From assembly GCF_008795955.1 (NCBI RefSeq), contig NZ_VMHN01000001.1, positions 744,001 through 808,000 of the forward strand: DNA of 64,000 nt, read 5' to 3'. Each line of letters starts with the position of its first letter. The stretch's first letter is position 1. Source of the DNA: Marinobacter denitrificans. GTDB taxonomy: Bacteria; Pseudomonadota; Gammaproteobacteria; Pseudomonadales; Oleiphilaceae. Under the pieces are notes generated by a model that saw only the letters and a list, made by a program, of their open reading frames with translations, was not told where the DNA came from and did not search any database. Made by a program: the position numbers and the translations under genes. Positions 1 through 9,100 of this stretch are shown piece after piece.

Positions 1-389
1 TGTTTTGCCAATACCTTGAGTGTTGCCACGTTGTAGATATTCATGGAGGGGCCGGTGACAAACGGAATCCCGTTCTGAATGGCAACCTGCAGGGCACTCT
101 GATCGTTAGCTTCCACCACAAACTCATTCTGATCACATATCCGGCGCAGGCGTCGCAAGTCAGCTTCGGATTCAATCAGTGTCTGGGTGGAAAGCACCAC
201 GTCTTTACCACAGGCCTTTAGATCACGAGCCAGATCGAACCAGTCGTCAGGCTTCAGCTCACGCCTGCGGGAACAAACGGCTTCGCCCAGATAGATGGTA
301 TCTACGGGCCACTCTGCCGCCTTGCCATAGAAATCAAATACGCTTTGCTTGGACCAGAACCACAGAATCGGCCCCAGGGATAACTTCAT
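1..389 (-). CDS. ubiV: UbiV, O2-independent ubiquinone hydroxylation subunit (3' part outside window)
   Basis: The N-terminal 129 residues of a U32-peptidase-family protein are visible; the gene runs off the left edge. It begins MKLSLGPILWFWSKQ and contains IYLGEAVCSRRRELK and VLSTQTLIESEADL, matching E. coli UbiV. UbiV forms an Fe-S heterodimer with UbiU and hydroxylates the ubiquinone ring without oxygen. The start follows the ubiU stop by 16 bases, so the two are one operon. Two ATG codons are adjacent (392 and 389); 389 is chosen by similarity to the family N-terminus. The cysteine ligands expected further downstream lie outside the window. Confidence 0.9.
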   Translation of the reverse strand, partial: MKLSLGPILWFWSKQSVFDFYGKAAEWPVDTIYLGEAVCSRRRELKPDDWFDLARDLKACGKDVVLSTQTLIESEADLRRLRRICDQNEFVVEANDQSALQVAIQNGIPFVTGPSMNIYNVATLKVLAK

Positions 390-405
390 CATAATTGGCA
401 GAACC

Positions 406-1401
406 TTATTTCCACTTTCGATGGTAGGCGCCCAGGGTAGTCAAGCCACCTTCAGACAAGCCCGAAAGGATGTTTCTCCAGGCCGGGTCAACCTTATAGT
501 CATCCGGCCTGGCTTCCAGGTTATCCAGGGCATGGCGCCAGGTGCGGGCCACATCGGCGATGTAGGCGGGGCTACGCTGACGGCCTTCAATTTTTACAGC
601 GCTGATGCCCAGCTCCTTCAGGTTCGGCAACATATCCAGAGTGCTCAGGCTGACCGGTTCTTCGATGGCATGATAAACACTGCCTTCCACCTCAAAACGC
701 CCCTTGCACAAGGTCGGGTAACCGGCAGACTCTCCCGGCCCATAGCGGTCGATCAGCACATCGTTCAGGCGTGACTCCAGCCCCTGTGGTGTTTCCTGCC
801 ACCGCACAGCCTTGGCCGGGGAACAGGCACCACGGGTATTCGGGGATTCGTCAGTAAGATAGGAAGACAGGTAACAACGACCTTCCGCCATGATGCACAA
901 ACTGCCGAAGGCGAAAACTTCCAGTTCCACCGGGCTGTGTTTTGCCACACCCCGAACCTGATCCAGAGAAAGCACCCGGGGCAATACAGCACGGCGGATA
1001 TCAAAGTTGTCCTTGTAGAAAGACAACGCTTCGTAACTGGTGGCAGAGCCCTGAACGGACAAATGCCGGGGGATATGAGGGTATTTGTTGGCAGCGTAAT
1101 CCAGCAGGCCCATATCAGCCAGAATGATGGCATCCACCCCAAGGCTCGCGGCGCGGTCTACTGCCCCTTTCCACTGTTCCCAGCCATCCGGTTGCGGATA
1201 GGTATTGATAGCACAGAACACGCGGCTGCCTTTGGAGTGGGCGTATTCAATGCCTTCGCCTGCGCGCTTGTCATTGAAATTCAGCCCCGCAAACTGACGG
1301 GCATTGGTGCTGTCGCGAAAGCCGAAATAGACGGCGTCCGCGCCATTGTCGACTGCGGTTTTCAGGGCGGGCAGACTGCCTGCCGGGCATACAAGCTCCA
1401 T
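406..1401 (-). CDS. ubiU: UbiU, O2-independent ubiquinone hydroxylation subunit
   Basis: 331 residues, the same length as E. coli UbiU. Four cysteines fall at C169, C176, C193 and C232, exactly the positions of the four [4Fe-4S] ligands of E. coli UbiU. It belongs to the U32 peptidase family but acts with UbiV and UbiT in anaerobic ubiquinone biosynthesis. The frame is open upstream, but ATG 1401 is chosen because a strong GGAGGAG ribosome site lies just before it and the protein then starts MELVCPAGSLPALK, as in the family. ubiV follows after 16 bases. An Anr/FNR-like box lies about 60 bases upstream. Confidence 0.95.
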   Translation of the reverse strand: MELVCPAGSLPALKTAVDNGADAVYFGFRDSTNARQFAGLNFNDKRAGEGIEYAHSKGSRVFCAINTYPQPDGWEQWKGAVDRAASLGVDAIILADMGLLDYAANKYPHIPRHLSVQGSATSYEALSFYKDNFDIRRAVLPRVLSLDQVRGVAKHSPVELEVFAFGSLCIMAEGRCYLSSYLTDESPNTRGACSPAKAVRWQETPQGLESRLNDVLIDRYGPGESAGYPTLCKGRFEVEGSVYHAIEEPVSLSTLDMLPNLKELGISAVKIEGRQRSPAYIADVARTWRHALDNLEARPDDYKVDPAWRNILSGLSEGGLTTLGAYHRKWK

Positions 1402-1458
1402 AACTCCTCCGCTGAAGCAGAATAGCCAACAGCCTAGCCGCAAGCCCGCTGAGAGACA

Positions 1459-1472
1459 TTGACCATTGTCAG
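1459..1472 (-). promoter_or_regulatory. Putative Anr/FNR box upstream of ubiUV
   Basis: TTGAC-CATT-GTCAG on the plus strand, close to the FNR/Anr consensus TTGAT-N4-ATCAA. On the minus strand a TAGGCT -10-like hexamer is centred about 32 bases downstream (1431-1436), the class II spacing expected when the box is at -41.5. E. coli ubiUV is known to be FNR-activated, which supports the reading. Confidence 0.55.
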
Positions 1473-1693
1473 CCGCCCGCCGTGAACCTCGCCTGCAAGC
1501 CTTCACTACCTCTTGAGGAATACTCTGGTACAAGTATCCGGCGCCAGCTTTCTAGCGTCGATTCATGGGTTTAACATTAACTAACAAACACTTACCCGCC
1601 AGTTACTACCCCCACAACTACCCCATTACGTGAATATCACACCCACGAGTCCTTGCGGACAATAGCCGCACGTTTCACAGAAGAGACCGGAAA

Positions 1694-3721
1694 ATGAACC
1701 TGATCAATAATCTTTCCATGCGTGGCAAGCTCCTCACTCTGGTGGTGCCCGCCTTTTTGGTTATCGCCTGGTTTGCAATGAGCTCCATCGCCACCAGCTA
1801 CGATGAGCTTGGCAATATGCAGCAACTCCGCACAATGGTCGAGCTGACGGGCATTGGTGACCCGCTGATCGAGGCCCTGCAAAAGGAGCGAGGCCGAACG
1901 GCTGTAGCATTTGCCAGCCAACCAGGGTCCGATACGTCCAGGCGATCAAACCAGGAACTGGCCACCCAGCGACAGCAAACCGACGCCCGTCTGCAGGACT
2001 ATCGGGCAAATCTTGAGTCCCTTCTGGCGGAGGCCAACTTCGACGAGAACGTCACTGCTAGCATCCAGTCTGTAAACCAGGCCCTGGACAACCTGGAATT
2101 GCTGCGTCAGTCGGTAGACAGTCGGAGCATTACCACCGCCGAATCCGCCAAACGCTATACGGCAGTGATCATGGGGCTTATAGAACGGATTCCCCTGATT
2201 GTTCGCCGCGCCACGGACGCTGGTCTGACCCGGGAAGTAAACGCCTACTTCTCCCTGGCAGAAACCGCAGAGCGCGCCGGCCGTGAGCGGGCAGCCGGTG
2301 CTTCTGTCATTCGTAGCGGTGACTTTGACCTGCCCTCCATTCAACGCATCGCCGCTCTCGGTGGTCAGCAGGACGCCTACCTCAGTCAGGCCGTAAGCAT
2401 GCTGCCTTCTGACTCCATGCTTAATACTTCCCTTGAAAAGCTGGAGCAAACCCCTGCAAACCGTGAGTTTGGGGACATGCGCGAAACCCTTTTCAGCAGC
2501 CCTGCCGGTTTATACGCTCTGGACGCAACGGAGTGGTTTACCGTCACCACCCGTCGGATTGAAGGTCTCAATCAAACCCGTGCAGACGAACTGGAAAAAA
2601 TTCTGGGGCAGGCTGACCATCGCGTTGCCACGGCACGCAGCGAACTGATAATGACGTCGACCATCGCAGTGGCAGCCATATTTTCCGTCTGTCTGCTCAT
2701 GGTGGTGATCATCCGGGCCATCAGCCGCCAGGTAGCTGAACTGCTTTCTGCCGTCCGGTTTGCCATGGACAACAAAGACCTGAGTCGTCAGATTTCCGTT
2801 TCCAGCACCGATGAAGTGGGCATCATTGGCAAGGCCATCAATGAGCTTTTCGGGCGTTTCGGCACCGCCCTCCAGCACATAGACAAGTCCAGTGTTCAGT
2901 TGGCCACCGCCACCGAAGAGACCAGTTCCACTGCCAGCCAGAACGCAGGCCAGGTAAAGAACCAACAACAACAGATTGAACAGGTTGCCGCTGCAACCGA
3001 GGAGATGTCTGCCACCTCCGAGGAAATTTCGCGGAATACCCAGCAGGTAGCCGATGCTGCCACCCGTGCGATGGAAAAGAGCAGAGGCGGTGAAGAAGTG
3101 TTGCACAGCAGTGTGCGCAGGATTCGCTCCCTGGCCATCTCGGTGCAGGAAGTAAACGAAGTGATCGAAGAGCTCGAGCGTCGCAGCACCACCATCAGTG
3201 ACGTAGTGGATGTGATTCGCCAGGTGGCCGATCAGACCAACCTGCTCGCACTGAACGCTGCTATTGAAGCTGCCCGTGCCGGGGAACATGGCCGCGGTTT
3301 TGCCGTAGTGGCCGACGAAGTGCGGACCCTGGCCAGGCAAACCCACGAATCCACAACGAAAATCGAAGACATCATTAATGGCTTCAAGGACATCACTGAT
3401 AGCGCCAGCCGTTCCATCACCGCGAGCCACAAACTGGCCAATGAAACCAGCGACCAGGCATCGGAACTGGAGCAAACGTTTGCCGATATCCTCAGCGATG
3501 TAAACAGCATCTCTGACATGGCCTCACAAATTGCCACCGCCTCCGAGGAACAGGTGTCAGTGACACGGGAGCTTGCAGGTAACATGGAATCCGTCAGCGA
3601 GGCAGCGATCCTGACACTGACCGGTTCCCAGGAAATTACCCAGGTGACCGGAGAGCAGGCAAAACTGGCGAGAGTACTTCAGGATCTGGCCAATGAGTTC
3701 AAGGTCCCGGCGTATAGCTGA
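1694..3721 (+). CDS. Methyl-accepting chemotaxis protein with NIT sensor domain
   Basis: 675-residue membrane chemoreceptor. TM1 is at about residues 12-37. The periplasmic region contains [14 protein letters not shown] (about residue 61), the signature of the NIT nitrate/nitrite-sensing domain. TM2 is at about 318-340, HAMP at about 341-395, and the cytoplasmic signalling domain has the invariant hairpin [19 protein letters not shown] near residue 512. It should signal to CheA/CheW; the ligand is not shown by the sequence, although nitrate or nitrite is plausible from the domain. It is a single-gene unit, divergent from ubiUV and convergent with hemN, with a strong terminator 15 bases past the stop. 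Confidence 0.92.
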   Translation: MNLINNLSMRGKLLTLVVPAFLVIAWFAMSSIATSYDELGNMQQLRTMVELTGIGDPLIEALQKERGRTAVAFASQPGSDTSRRSNQELATQRQQTDARLQDYRANLESLLAEANFDENVTASIQSVNQALDNLELLRQSVDSRSITTAESAKRYTAVIMGLIERIPLIVRRATDAGLTREVNAYFSLAETAERAGRERAAGASVIRSGDFDLPSIQRIAALGGQQDAYLSQAVSMLPSDSMLNTSLEKLEQTPANREFGDMRETLFSSPAGLYALDATEWFTVTTRRIEGLNQTRADELEKILGQADHRVATARSELIMTSTIAVAAIFSVCLLMVVIIRAISRQVAELLSAVRFAMDNKDLSRQISVSSTDEVGIIGKAINELFGRFGTALQHIDKSSVQLATATEETSSTASQNAGQVKNQQQQIEQVAAATEEMSATSEEISRNTQQVADAATRAMEKSRGGEEVLHSSVRRIRSLAISVQEVNEVIEELERRSTTISDVVDVIRQVADQTNLLALNAAIEAARAGEHGRGFAVVADEVRTLARQTHESTTKIEDIINGFKDITDSASRSITASHKLANETSDQASELEQTFADILSDVNSISDMASQIATASEEQVSVTRELAGNMESVSEAAILTLTGSQEITQVTGEQAKLARVLQDLANEFKVPAYS

Positions 3722-3735
3722 GGCCACCAGAGCCA

Positions 3736-3771
3736 AAAAAGGGGCTGCCAGGTAACTGGCAGCCCCTTTTT
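3736..3771 (+). terminator. Bidirectional intrinsic terminator between the chemoreceptor gene and hemN
   Basis: A perfect 15-bp inverted repeat (arms 3736-3750 and 3757-3771, 6-base loop GGTAAC) with an A run on the left and a T run on the right. It can terminate both the plus-strand chemoreceptor and the minus-strand hemN transcript, which ends at 3786. Confidence 0.9.
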
Positions 3772-3785
3772 GTCAGTTCAGTGTG

Positions 3786-5198
3786 TCAGATAATCCGGGA
3801 AAACCGCTTGCTGGCCCCTTCCTTCCGATACAGATCAAAGATCTGGCAGATGGCCCTGATCAGCAGCCGCCCGGCGGGCTGAACCTGGAGTGCGTTGCCG
3901 TCATCCGCGATCAGTTCATCCTGGATCATGGATTTCAGACGGCTCAGTTCATCGGCGAAATAACGGTCCAGATCTTCCTTCCATACCTCCGCGAACAGTT
4001 TGCGGTCCAGCCGGAACTGGCAGATCAACTGGCCGATGACCCAGCGGCGGATGCGGTCATCGCGGGTGAGGTTCACACCTTTGGTGATGGCAAGCTGTCC
4101 GGCGTCAATGGCGGCTTCCCAGGCCGGCAGGTCGTGGTTGTTCTGGAAGTAGGCATCGTCGGTCTGCCCGATGGCGGATACGCCCAGGGAGACCAGGTCA
4201 CACTCGGAGTGAGTGGTGTAGCCCTGGAAGTTCCGGTGCAGCCGCCCTTCCCGCTGGGCTACTGCCAGGCTGTCATCCGGCTTGGCGAAATGGTCCATAC
4301 CGATGTATTCGTAACCTGCGTCCAGCAACCGGTTGATGGTGTTGTGCAGGATGGTCAGCTTCTGCTGGGGCGTAGGCAGGGTGTCCGCCAGAATCCGGGT
4401 TTGCGGGTAGAAGCGGTCCGGCAGGTGGGCATAGCTGAACACGGAAAGCCGGTCCGGTGACATCTCGATCACTGCTTCCAGGGTTTCGGCAAAACTTTCC
4501 GGGGTCTGGTGGGGCAGACCGTAGATCAGGTCCAGATTGATGGAGCGGAAGCCGAGTCGGCGGGCTTCGTTCAGCACCGCCTCGGTCATTTCCCGGGGCT
4601 GGATGCGGTTAACGGCTTTCTGCACCTTTGGATTCACATCCTGGACGCCCAGGCTGATGCGGTTGAAGCCAAGGTCCCAGAGCGTTGGCAGGGTATCCTG
4701 ATCCACTTCCCGCGGGTCAATTTCCACGCTGTAATCCCGGTCGTCACCGCTCTGCAGGTTGAACAGTTCTCCGTACCCCGCCATCAGATATTCCATCACA
4801 TCCTTTGGCAGGAATGTCGGCGTGCCACCACCCCAGTGAAGTTGCGTCACTGGCCGGTTACCACCGAACAGGCGGGACTGGATTGCGGCTTCCTTCAACA
4901 CCCGCTCTACATAGGGCATGGCCTTGTCGCGCTTCTTGGTGATCACCTTGTTGCAGGCGCAGTAATAGCAGAGGTGCGCGCAGAACGGCAGGTGGGTGTA
5001 GAGCGACAATGGCCGGTCGCTGGCTTTGCTGCGAGCGGCTGCCTTTACCATGTCTTCCACCGGGTAGTTCTGGTTGAACTCCACTGCCGTTGGATAGGAG
5101 GTATAGCGCGGGCCGCTGAGGTCGTAGCGGCGGATCAGCGCTTCGTCCCAGATGAATTCCGGGAGGGTGGATTCAGCAGTTTTCAGTGTGGCAGTCAT
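3786..5198 (-). CDS. hemN: Oxygen-independent coproporphyrinogen III oxidase (radical SAM)
   Basis: 470 residues. The radical-SAM [4Fe-4S] motif CxxxCxxCxC is at C73, C77, C80 and C82, followed by the family signature LHWGGGTPTFL. The enzyme converts coproporphyrinogen III to protoporphyrinogen IX in anaerobic heme synthesis. The frame stays open for about 87 codons upstream, but that extension is low complexity and runs into the palindromic repeat region; ATG 5198 gives the family N-terminus (RRYDLSGPRYTSYPT at about residues 23-37). An Anr-like box is about 75 bases upstream. Confidence 0.95.
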   Translation of the reverse strand: MTATLKTAESTLPEFIWDEALIRRYDLSGPRYTSYPTAVEFNQNYPVEDMVKAAARSKASDRPLSLYTHLPFCAHLCYYCACNKVITKKRDKAMPYVERVLKEAAIQSRLFGGNRPVTQLHWGGGTPTFLPKDVMEYLMAGYGELFNLQSGDDRDYSVEIDPREVDQDTLPTLWDLGFNRISLGVQDVNPKVQKAVNRIQPREMTEAVLNEARRLGFRSINLDLIYGLPHQTPESFAETLEAVIEMSPDRLSVFSYAHLPDRFYPQTRILADTLPTPQQKLTILHNTINRLLDAGYEYIGMDHFAKPDDSLAVAQREGRLHRNFQGYTTHSECDLVSLGVSAIGQTDDAYFQNNHDLPAWEAAIDAGQLAITKGVNLTRDDRIRRWVIGQLICQFRLDRKLFAEVWKEDLDRYFADELSRLKSMIQDELIADDGNALQVQPAGRLLIRAICQIFDLYRKEGASKRFSRII

Positions 5199-5273
5199 AA
5201 TCAAAGCTCTGGTGTCGAAACGGGGGTCATCCTGGAATTGCCGGCATTCTGGGGCATTCCGGCGATCCGCACT

Positions 5274-5287
5274 TTGATGCGGGTCAG
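5274..5287 (-). promoter_or_regulatory. Putative Anr/FNR box upstream of hemN
   Basis: TTGAT-GCGG-GTCAG on the plus strand: one perfect FNR half-site and one close half-site. A CAGAAT -10-like hexamer on the minus strand (5246-5251) is centred 32 bases downstream, again class II geometry. hemN is a known Anr target in Pseudomonas. Confidence 0.6.
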
Positions 5288-5391
5288 CTGACCGATGATT
5301 GTAGTTTACCAGTCTTTTGTATGAACCACCGTTGAGCTCTTGGCGTACTTGGTTTACCCCTTTGTAGGCATAACTCGGTGCTACGGTCTCC

Positions 5392-5504
5392 GGTGCTTGG
5401 AGGGGAAGGGCCTGCCAAAATACGCTGTGAATACGTCCGTGTACGCTCGGCTCCGCCATCCATGGCTCCGCACGATTTTGGCAGGCCCTTCCCCTCCAAC
5501 CACC
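5392..5504. repeat. Long palindromic intergenic element (30-bp arms)
   Basis: Inverted repeat with arms 5392-5421 and 5475-5504 that match at 29 of 30 positions, around a 53-base centre containing a smaller palindrome (GCCATCCATGGC). It lies in the 355-base gap between hemN and the photolyase-like gene. The rest of the gap holds only the putative Anr box. No transposase or ORF is associated. The strong symmetry and intergenic position suggest a dispersed REP/MITE-like element or a structured RNA; no second copy was seen in this window. Confidence 0.75.
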
Positions 5505-5553
5505 TCAGCTAATTGCAGGCCCGCAAACTTATTGAAAAGAGAAACAACCCACA

Positions 5554-7086
5554 ATGAAAAACCTGATTCTGATTCTCGGCGATCAACTAACAGCAAACAT
5601 CAGCGCGCTCGAAGACGCCAACCGGGATCAGGATCTGGTGGTGATGGCAGAGGTCCATGGCGAGGCCAGCTACACCAACCACCATAAGAAAAAGCTGGTC
5701 CTGCTGTTCAGTGCCATGCGCCACTTCGCCCATCGTCTGGAAGCCAATGGCTGGCAGGTTCACTACCAGGCGTATCATCCCGACAACGATGCCCGGACTC
5801 TGGAGGCGGTCATCACCAGTCAGCTCAAGGAGACCGGCGCAGACAGAGTGATCACCACAGAATGTGGCGAATGGCGGCTGCATGAGCAGATCGAGCAGTG
5901 GCATGAACGGCTTGGGGTACCGGTGGAAATCCGCCCCGACTCCCGTTTTATAGCCAGCAAGCAGGAATTTGCGGACTGGGCCGAGGGGCGAAAACAGTTG
6001 CGGATGGAATTCTTTTACCGGGAAATGCGTCGAAAAACCGGTCTTTTGATGACTTCCGATGGCAAACCCGAGGGTGGGCAGTGGAATTTTGATGCGGACA
6101 ACCGGCGCAAGTGGACCGGCAAGCCAGCGGCCCCCGCTCCATTTCGTTTGGAACCCGATAAGGTGACGAACGAGGTGATCGATCTGGTGGAGGAGCATTT
6201 CGCCGGTCATTTTGGCACCACAGAGGACTTTCACTTCGCCGTGACGCCGGAAGATGCCGAACAGGCGCTGGATTACTTCATCGATTTCGCCCTGCCCTGT
6301 TTTGGCGATTTTCAGGACGCCATGTCGGATGATGAAGACTGGCTGTTTCACTCGATTCTGTCGCCCTACATCAACTGCGGCCTGCTGGACCCATTGGCTG
6401 TCTGCGAGACCGCAGCTCAGGCCTGGTATGCCGGGCGTGCACCGATCAATGCGGTGGAGGGGTTCATCCGGCAGATCCTGGGCTGGCGGGAGTTTGTGCG
6501 GGGGATCTACTGGATGAACATGCCGGAGTACGCCCGGGAAAACCGGCTTGGCAATAACCGCGCCCTGCCCTGGTTCTACTGGACCGGGGAAACGAAGATG
6601 CGATGCATGCACAAGGCCATTGATGCCACCCGCCGCAACGCCTATGCGCACCACATCCAGCGGCTGATGGTCACCGGTAATTTTGCACTGCTGGCCGGTG
6701 TCAGGCCGGAGGAGATCTGCGACTGGTACCTGGCGGTGTATGCCGATGCCTACGACTGGGTCGAGCTGCCCAACGTGCTCGGCATGGTGATGCACGCCGA
6801 CGGCGGCTATCTGGGCTCGAAACCCTACGCAGCCAGCGGCAAGTACATCCAACGGATGTCGGACCATTGCAGCAACTGCCACTACAAGGTAAACAAATCC
6901 ACGGAAGAGGATGCCTGCCCGTTTAACGCCCTGTACTGGCATTTCATCGACCGGCACCGGGAGGACTTCGCCAATAACCCGCGCATGGGCATGATGTACC
7001 GGAACTGGGACAGACAGAAGCAAGACAGGCGGCGGGCGCTGCTCCAGCGTGCCGATGACTTGCTGGCACGGCTGGAGCAGCTGTGA
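5554..7086 (+). CDS. Cryptochrome/photolyase-related protein, Fe-S bacterial (FeS-BCP) type
   Basis: 510 residues. The N-terminus LILILGDQLTANISAL is that of the deoxyribodipyrimidine photolyase-related family. Cysteines C351, C439, C442 and C455 sit one residue off the four [4Fe-4S] ligands of Agrobacterium PhrB (C350, C438, C441, C454), so this is very probably an FAD- and Fe-S-containing (6-4) photolyase or photoreceptor. Such proteins repair UV (6-4) photoproducts or act as blue-light sensors; sequence alone cannot separate these. It is monocistronic, with a modest AAAGAGA ribosome site. The downstream gene is on the opposite strand. Confidence 0.93.
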   Translation: MKNLILILGDQLTANISALEDANRDQDLVVMAEVHGEASYTNHHKKKLVLLFSAMRHFAHRLEANGWQVHYQAYHPDNDARTLEAVITSQLKETGADRVITTECGEWRLHEQIEQWHERLGVPVEIRPDSRFIASKQEFADWAEGRKQLRMEFFYREMRRKTGLLMTSDGKPEGGQWNFDADNRRKWTGKPAAPAPFRLEPDKVTNEVIDLVEEHFAGHFGTTEDFHFAVTPEDAEQALDYFIDFALPCFGDFQDAMSDDEDWLFHSILSPYINCGLLDPLAVCETAAQAWYAGRAPINAVEGFIRQILGWREFVRGIYWMNMPEYARENRLGNNRALPWFYWTGETKMRCMHKAIDATRRNAYAHHIQRLMVTGNFALLAGVRPEEICDWYLAVYADAYDWVELPNVLGMVMHADGGYLGSKPYAASGKYIQRMSDHCSNCHYKVNKSTEEDACPFNALYWHFIDRHREDFANNPRMGMMYRNWDRQKQDRRRALLQRADDLLARLEQL

Positions 7087-7107
7087 GCGAAGGTTCTCGC
7101 GGACTGA

Positions 7108-8223
7108 CTACGGTCGAATGCGTTTCTCGCTTTCCGGGTCGAAGAAAACGACTTTTCTCATATCGAACATCAGTTCGGCTTCTTCGCCCCATTCCACAGG
7201 GTGCTCAGCGTCCAGCCGGCACTGAACGTCAATATCGTTCAGCCGGATGATCGCCAGCACGTCTGGCCCGGTCGGTTCGGTGACTTCTACTGTGAACCGC
7301 CCCTCAGCCACCATCGGGTTATTCCTTTTGTGTTCATCTGGCTGGCTTACATGCTCCGGGCGGATTCCGAGTACCACCTGTTTACCGGCCCAGCTCTCAA
7401 GATACTCCGGCACCGGCAAAGTCAGTGTGCGGCCGTCGCTTCCTTCAACGGTCATTGACAGGCCCGCCTCAGATTGTTCAACGGTTACACCGATAAAGCT
7501 CATGCAAGGGGACCCCATGAAGCTGGCAACAAACAGATTCTCGGGGGTGTCGTAGACCTCCTTCGGGGTACCCAGCTGCTGCAGCTCGCCATCTTTGAGC
7601 ACCGCAATCCGGTCCGCCAGGGTCATGGCCTCGATCTGGTCGTGGGTGACGTACACGATGGTGGTTCTCAGGCGCTGGTGCAGTTTCTTGATCTCGGTAC
7701 GCATTTCCACCCGCAGCTTGGCGTCCAGGTTGGAAAGCGGTTCGTCGAACAGGTAAATCTTGGGCCTGCGCGCCAGTGCGCGGCCCATGGCCACCCGCTG
7801 CTGCTGCCCACCGGAAAGCCGCGAGGGTTTCTTGTCCAGCAATGGTGATATCTGCAGCAGATCGGCAACCCGCTCCACTTCCTGGCGGATTTCCTCTTTC
7901 GGCATGCCACGGATCTTGAGGCCAAAAGCGATGTTCTCGCGCACCGACATGGTGGGATACAGCGCGTAGGACTGGAACACCATGGCGATGTCCCGGTCCT
8001 TTGGCTCCATCCCCGAGATATCCTTGCCATCTACCACAATCGACCCGCCGGTGATGGTTTCCAGCCCGGCGATGCTGTTCATGAGCGTGGATTTACCACA
8101 GCCAGATGGGCCAACCAGGGTGAGGAATTCACCGGAGGCGATGTCGATGTTGATGCCCTTGAGGGTCTCGTCCAGGGCGCCTGCGTAGGTCTTGCGGATG
8201 TCCCGCAGTTCAAGTTGTGCCAT
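7108..8223 (-). CDS. gtsD: Glucose ABC transporter ATP-binding protein
   Basis: 371-residue MalK/UgpC-type ATPase. Walker A GPSGCGKST, Q-loop VFQSYALYP, signature LSGGQQQR, Walker B IYLFDEPLSNLD and H-loop THD are all intact, followed by a C-terminal regulatory/OB domain. It energises sugar import with GtsB and GtsC. It is the last gene of the gtsABCD cluster, 7 bases after gtsC, and ends convergently with the photolyase-like gene. The substrate assignment rests on the GtsA neighbour. Confidence 0.92.
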   Translation of the reverse strand: MAQLELRDIRKTYAGALDETLKGINIDIASGEFLTLVGPSGCGKSTLMNSIAGLETITGGSIVVDGKDISGMEPKDRDIAMVFQSYALYPTMSVRENIAFGLKIRGMPKEEIRQEVERVADLLQISPLLDKKPSRLSGGQQQRVAMGRALARRPKIYLFDEPLSNLDAKLRVEMRTEIKKLHQRLRTTIVYVTHDQIEAMTLADRIAVLKDGELQQLGTPKEVYDTPENLFVASFMGSPCMSFIGVTVEQSEAGLSMTVEGSDGRTLTLPVPEYLESWAGKQVVLGIRPEHVSQPDEHKRNNPMVAEGRFTVEVTEPTGPDVLAIIRLNDIDVQCRLDAEHPVEWGEEAELMFDMRKVVFFDPESEKRIRP

Positions 8224-8230
8224 TGTTGTT

Positions 8231-9100
8231 CTACCCTTTAACCGAGCCGGCCGTCAGGCCGCGTATGAAGTACTTGCCTGCCACGATATACACCACCAGT
8301 GTTGGCAGTGCGGCGATCATGGCGGCGGCCATATCCACGTTGTATTCCTTCACCCCGGTACTGGTGTTCACCAGATTGTTCAGGGCCACCGTTATGGGCT
8401 GGCTGTCGCCACTGGCGAAGACCACCCCGAAGAGGAAGTCGTTCCAGATCTGGGTGAACTGCCAGATCAGTGACACCATGAAAATCGGTGTGGACAGCGG
8501 GAGAAGTATGCGGAAGAAGATGGTAAAGAAGCCGGCCCCGTCCAGTCGCGCGGCCTTGATCAGGGCATCGGGAATGGCCACGTAATAGTTACGGAAAAAC
8601 AGTGTGGTAAACGCCACCCCGTAGATCACGTGGACCAGCACCAGTCCGGTCGTTGTGTTTGCCAGCCCCAGCTTGCCCAGTGTGGCCGCCATGGGCAGTA
8701 GCACCACCTGGAAAGGTACAAAGCAGCCAAACAGCAGCATGCCGAACATCAGGTCAGAGCCCTTGAACTTCCACTTGGACAGCACGTAACCATTGAAGGC
8801 GCCCAGAAGGGTTGAAATCAGCACCGCAGGTACTGTCATCTTGAAAGAGTTCCAGAAAAACCCTCTGACCCCCTCGCACTGCACACCCGTACAGGCCTCG
8901 GACCAGGCCTTGGTCCAGCCCATAACGGTCCAGTCGGTGGGCATTGCCAGCAGGTTGCCGGTACGGATATCCATGGGAGTCTTGAAGCTGGTGATCAGCA
9001 TGATGATCAGCGGAATCAGGTACACCAGGCACGCCAGTAGCAGCACCCCGTAGATAGCAATACGGCTGGGGCGAAAGCCGGTACGAACCACATCAGTCAT
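8231..9100 (-). CDS. gtsC: Glucose ABC transporter permease, MalG type
   Basis: 289-residue inner-membrane permease with six predicted helices. It has the EAA-loop region (ALIKAARLDGAGFFTIFFRI) that docks the ATPase and the RGFFWNSFKMTVPAVLIST segment typical of Pseudomonas GtsC. A cysteine pair in the first periplasmic region (CTGVQC) may form a disulfide. It overlaps gtsB by 8 bases, implying translational coupling. Confidence 0.92.
   Translation of the reverse strand: MTDVVRTGFRPSRIAIYGVLLLACLVYLIPLIIMLITSFKTPMDIRTGNLLAMPTDWTVMGWTKAWSEACTGVQCEGVRGFFWNSFKMTVPAVLISTLLGAFNGYVLSKWKFKGSDLMFGMLLFGCFVPFQVVLLPMAATLGKLGLANTTTGLVLVHVIYGVAFTTLFFRNYYVAIPDALIKAARLDGAGFFTIFFRILLPLSTPIFMVSLIWQFTQIWNDFLFGVVFASGDSQPITVALNNLVNTSTGVKEYNVDMAAAMIAALPTLVVYIVAGKYFIRGLTAGSVKG

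Noticed and set aside
2510..3475. Minus-strand open frame of 321 codons opposite the chemoreceptor
   Set aside because: It mirrors the MCP signalling domain, and its composition and lack of motifs mark it as an antisense shadow.
5199..5459. Extension of hemN by 87 codons
   Set aside because: The added residues are unlike the family and run into the palindromic repeat and putative Anr site.
5587..7023. Long open frame (478 codons) on the minus strand opposite the photolyase-like gene
   Set aside because: It lies entirely within a gene with clear Fe-S photolyase motifs, has no ribosome site and shows no recognisable domain; such antisense frames are common in GC-rich DNA.
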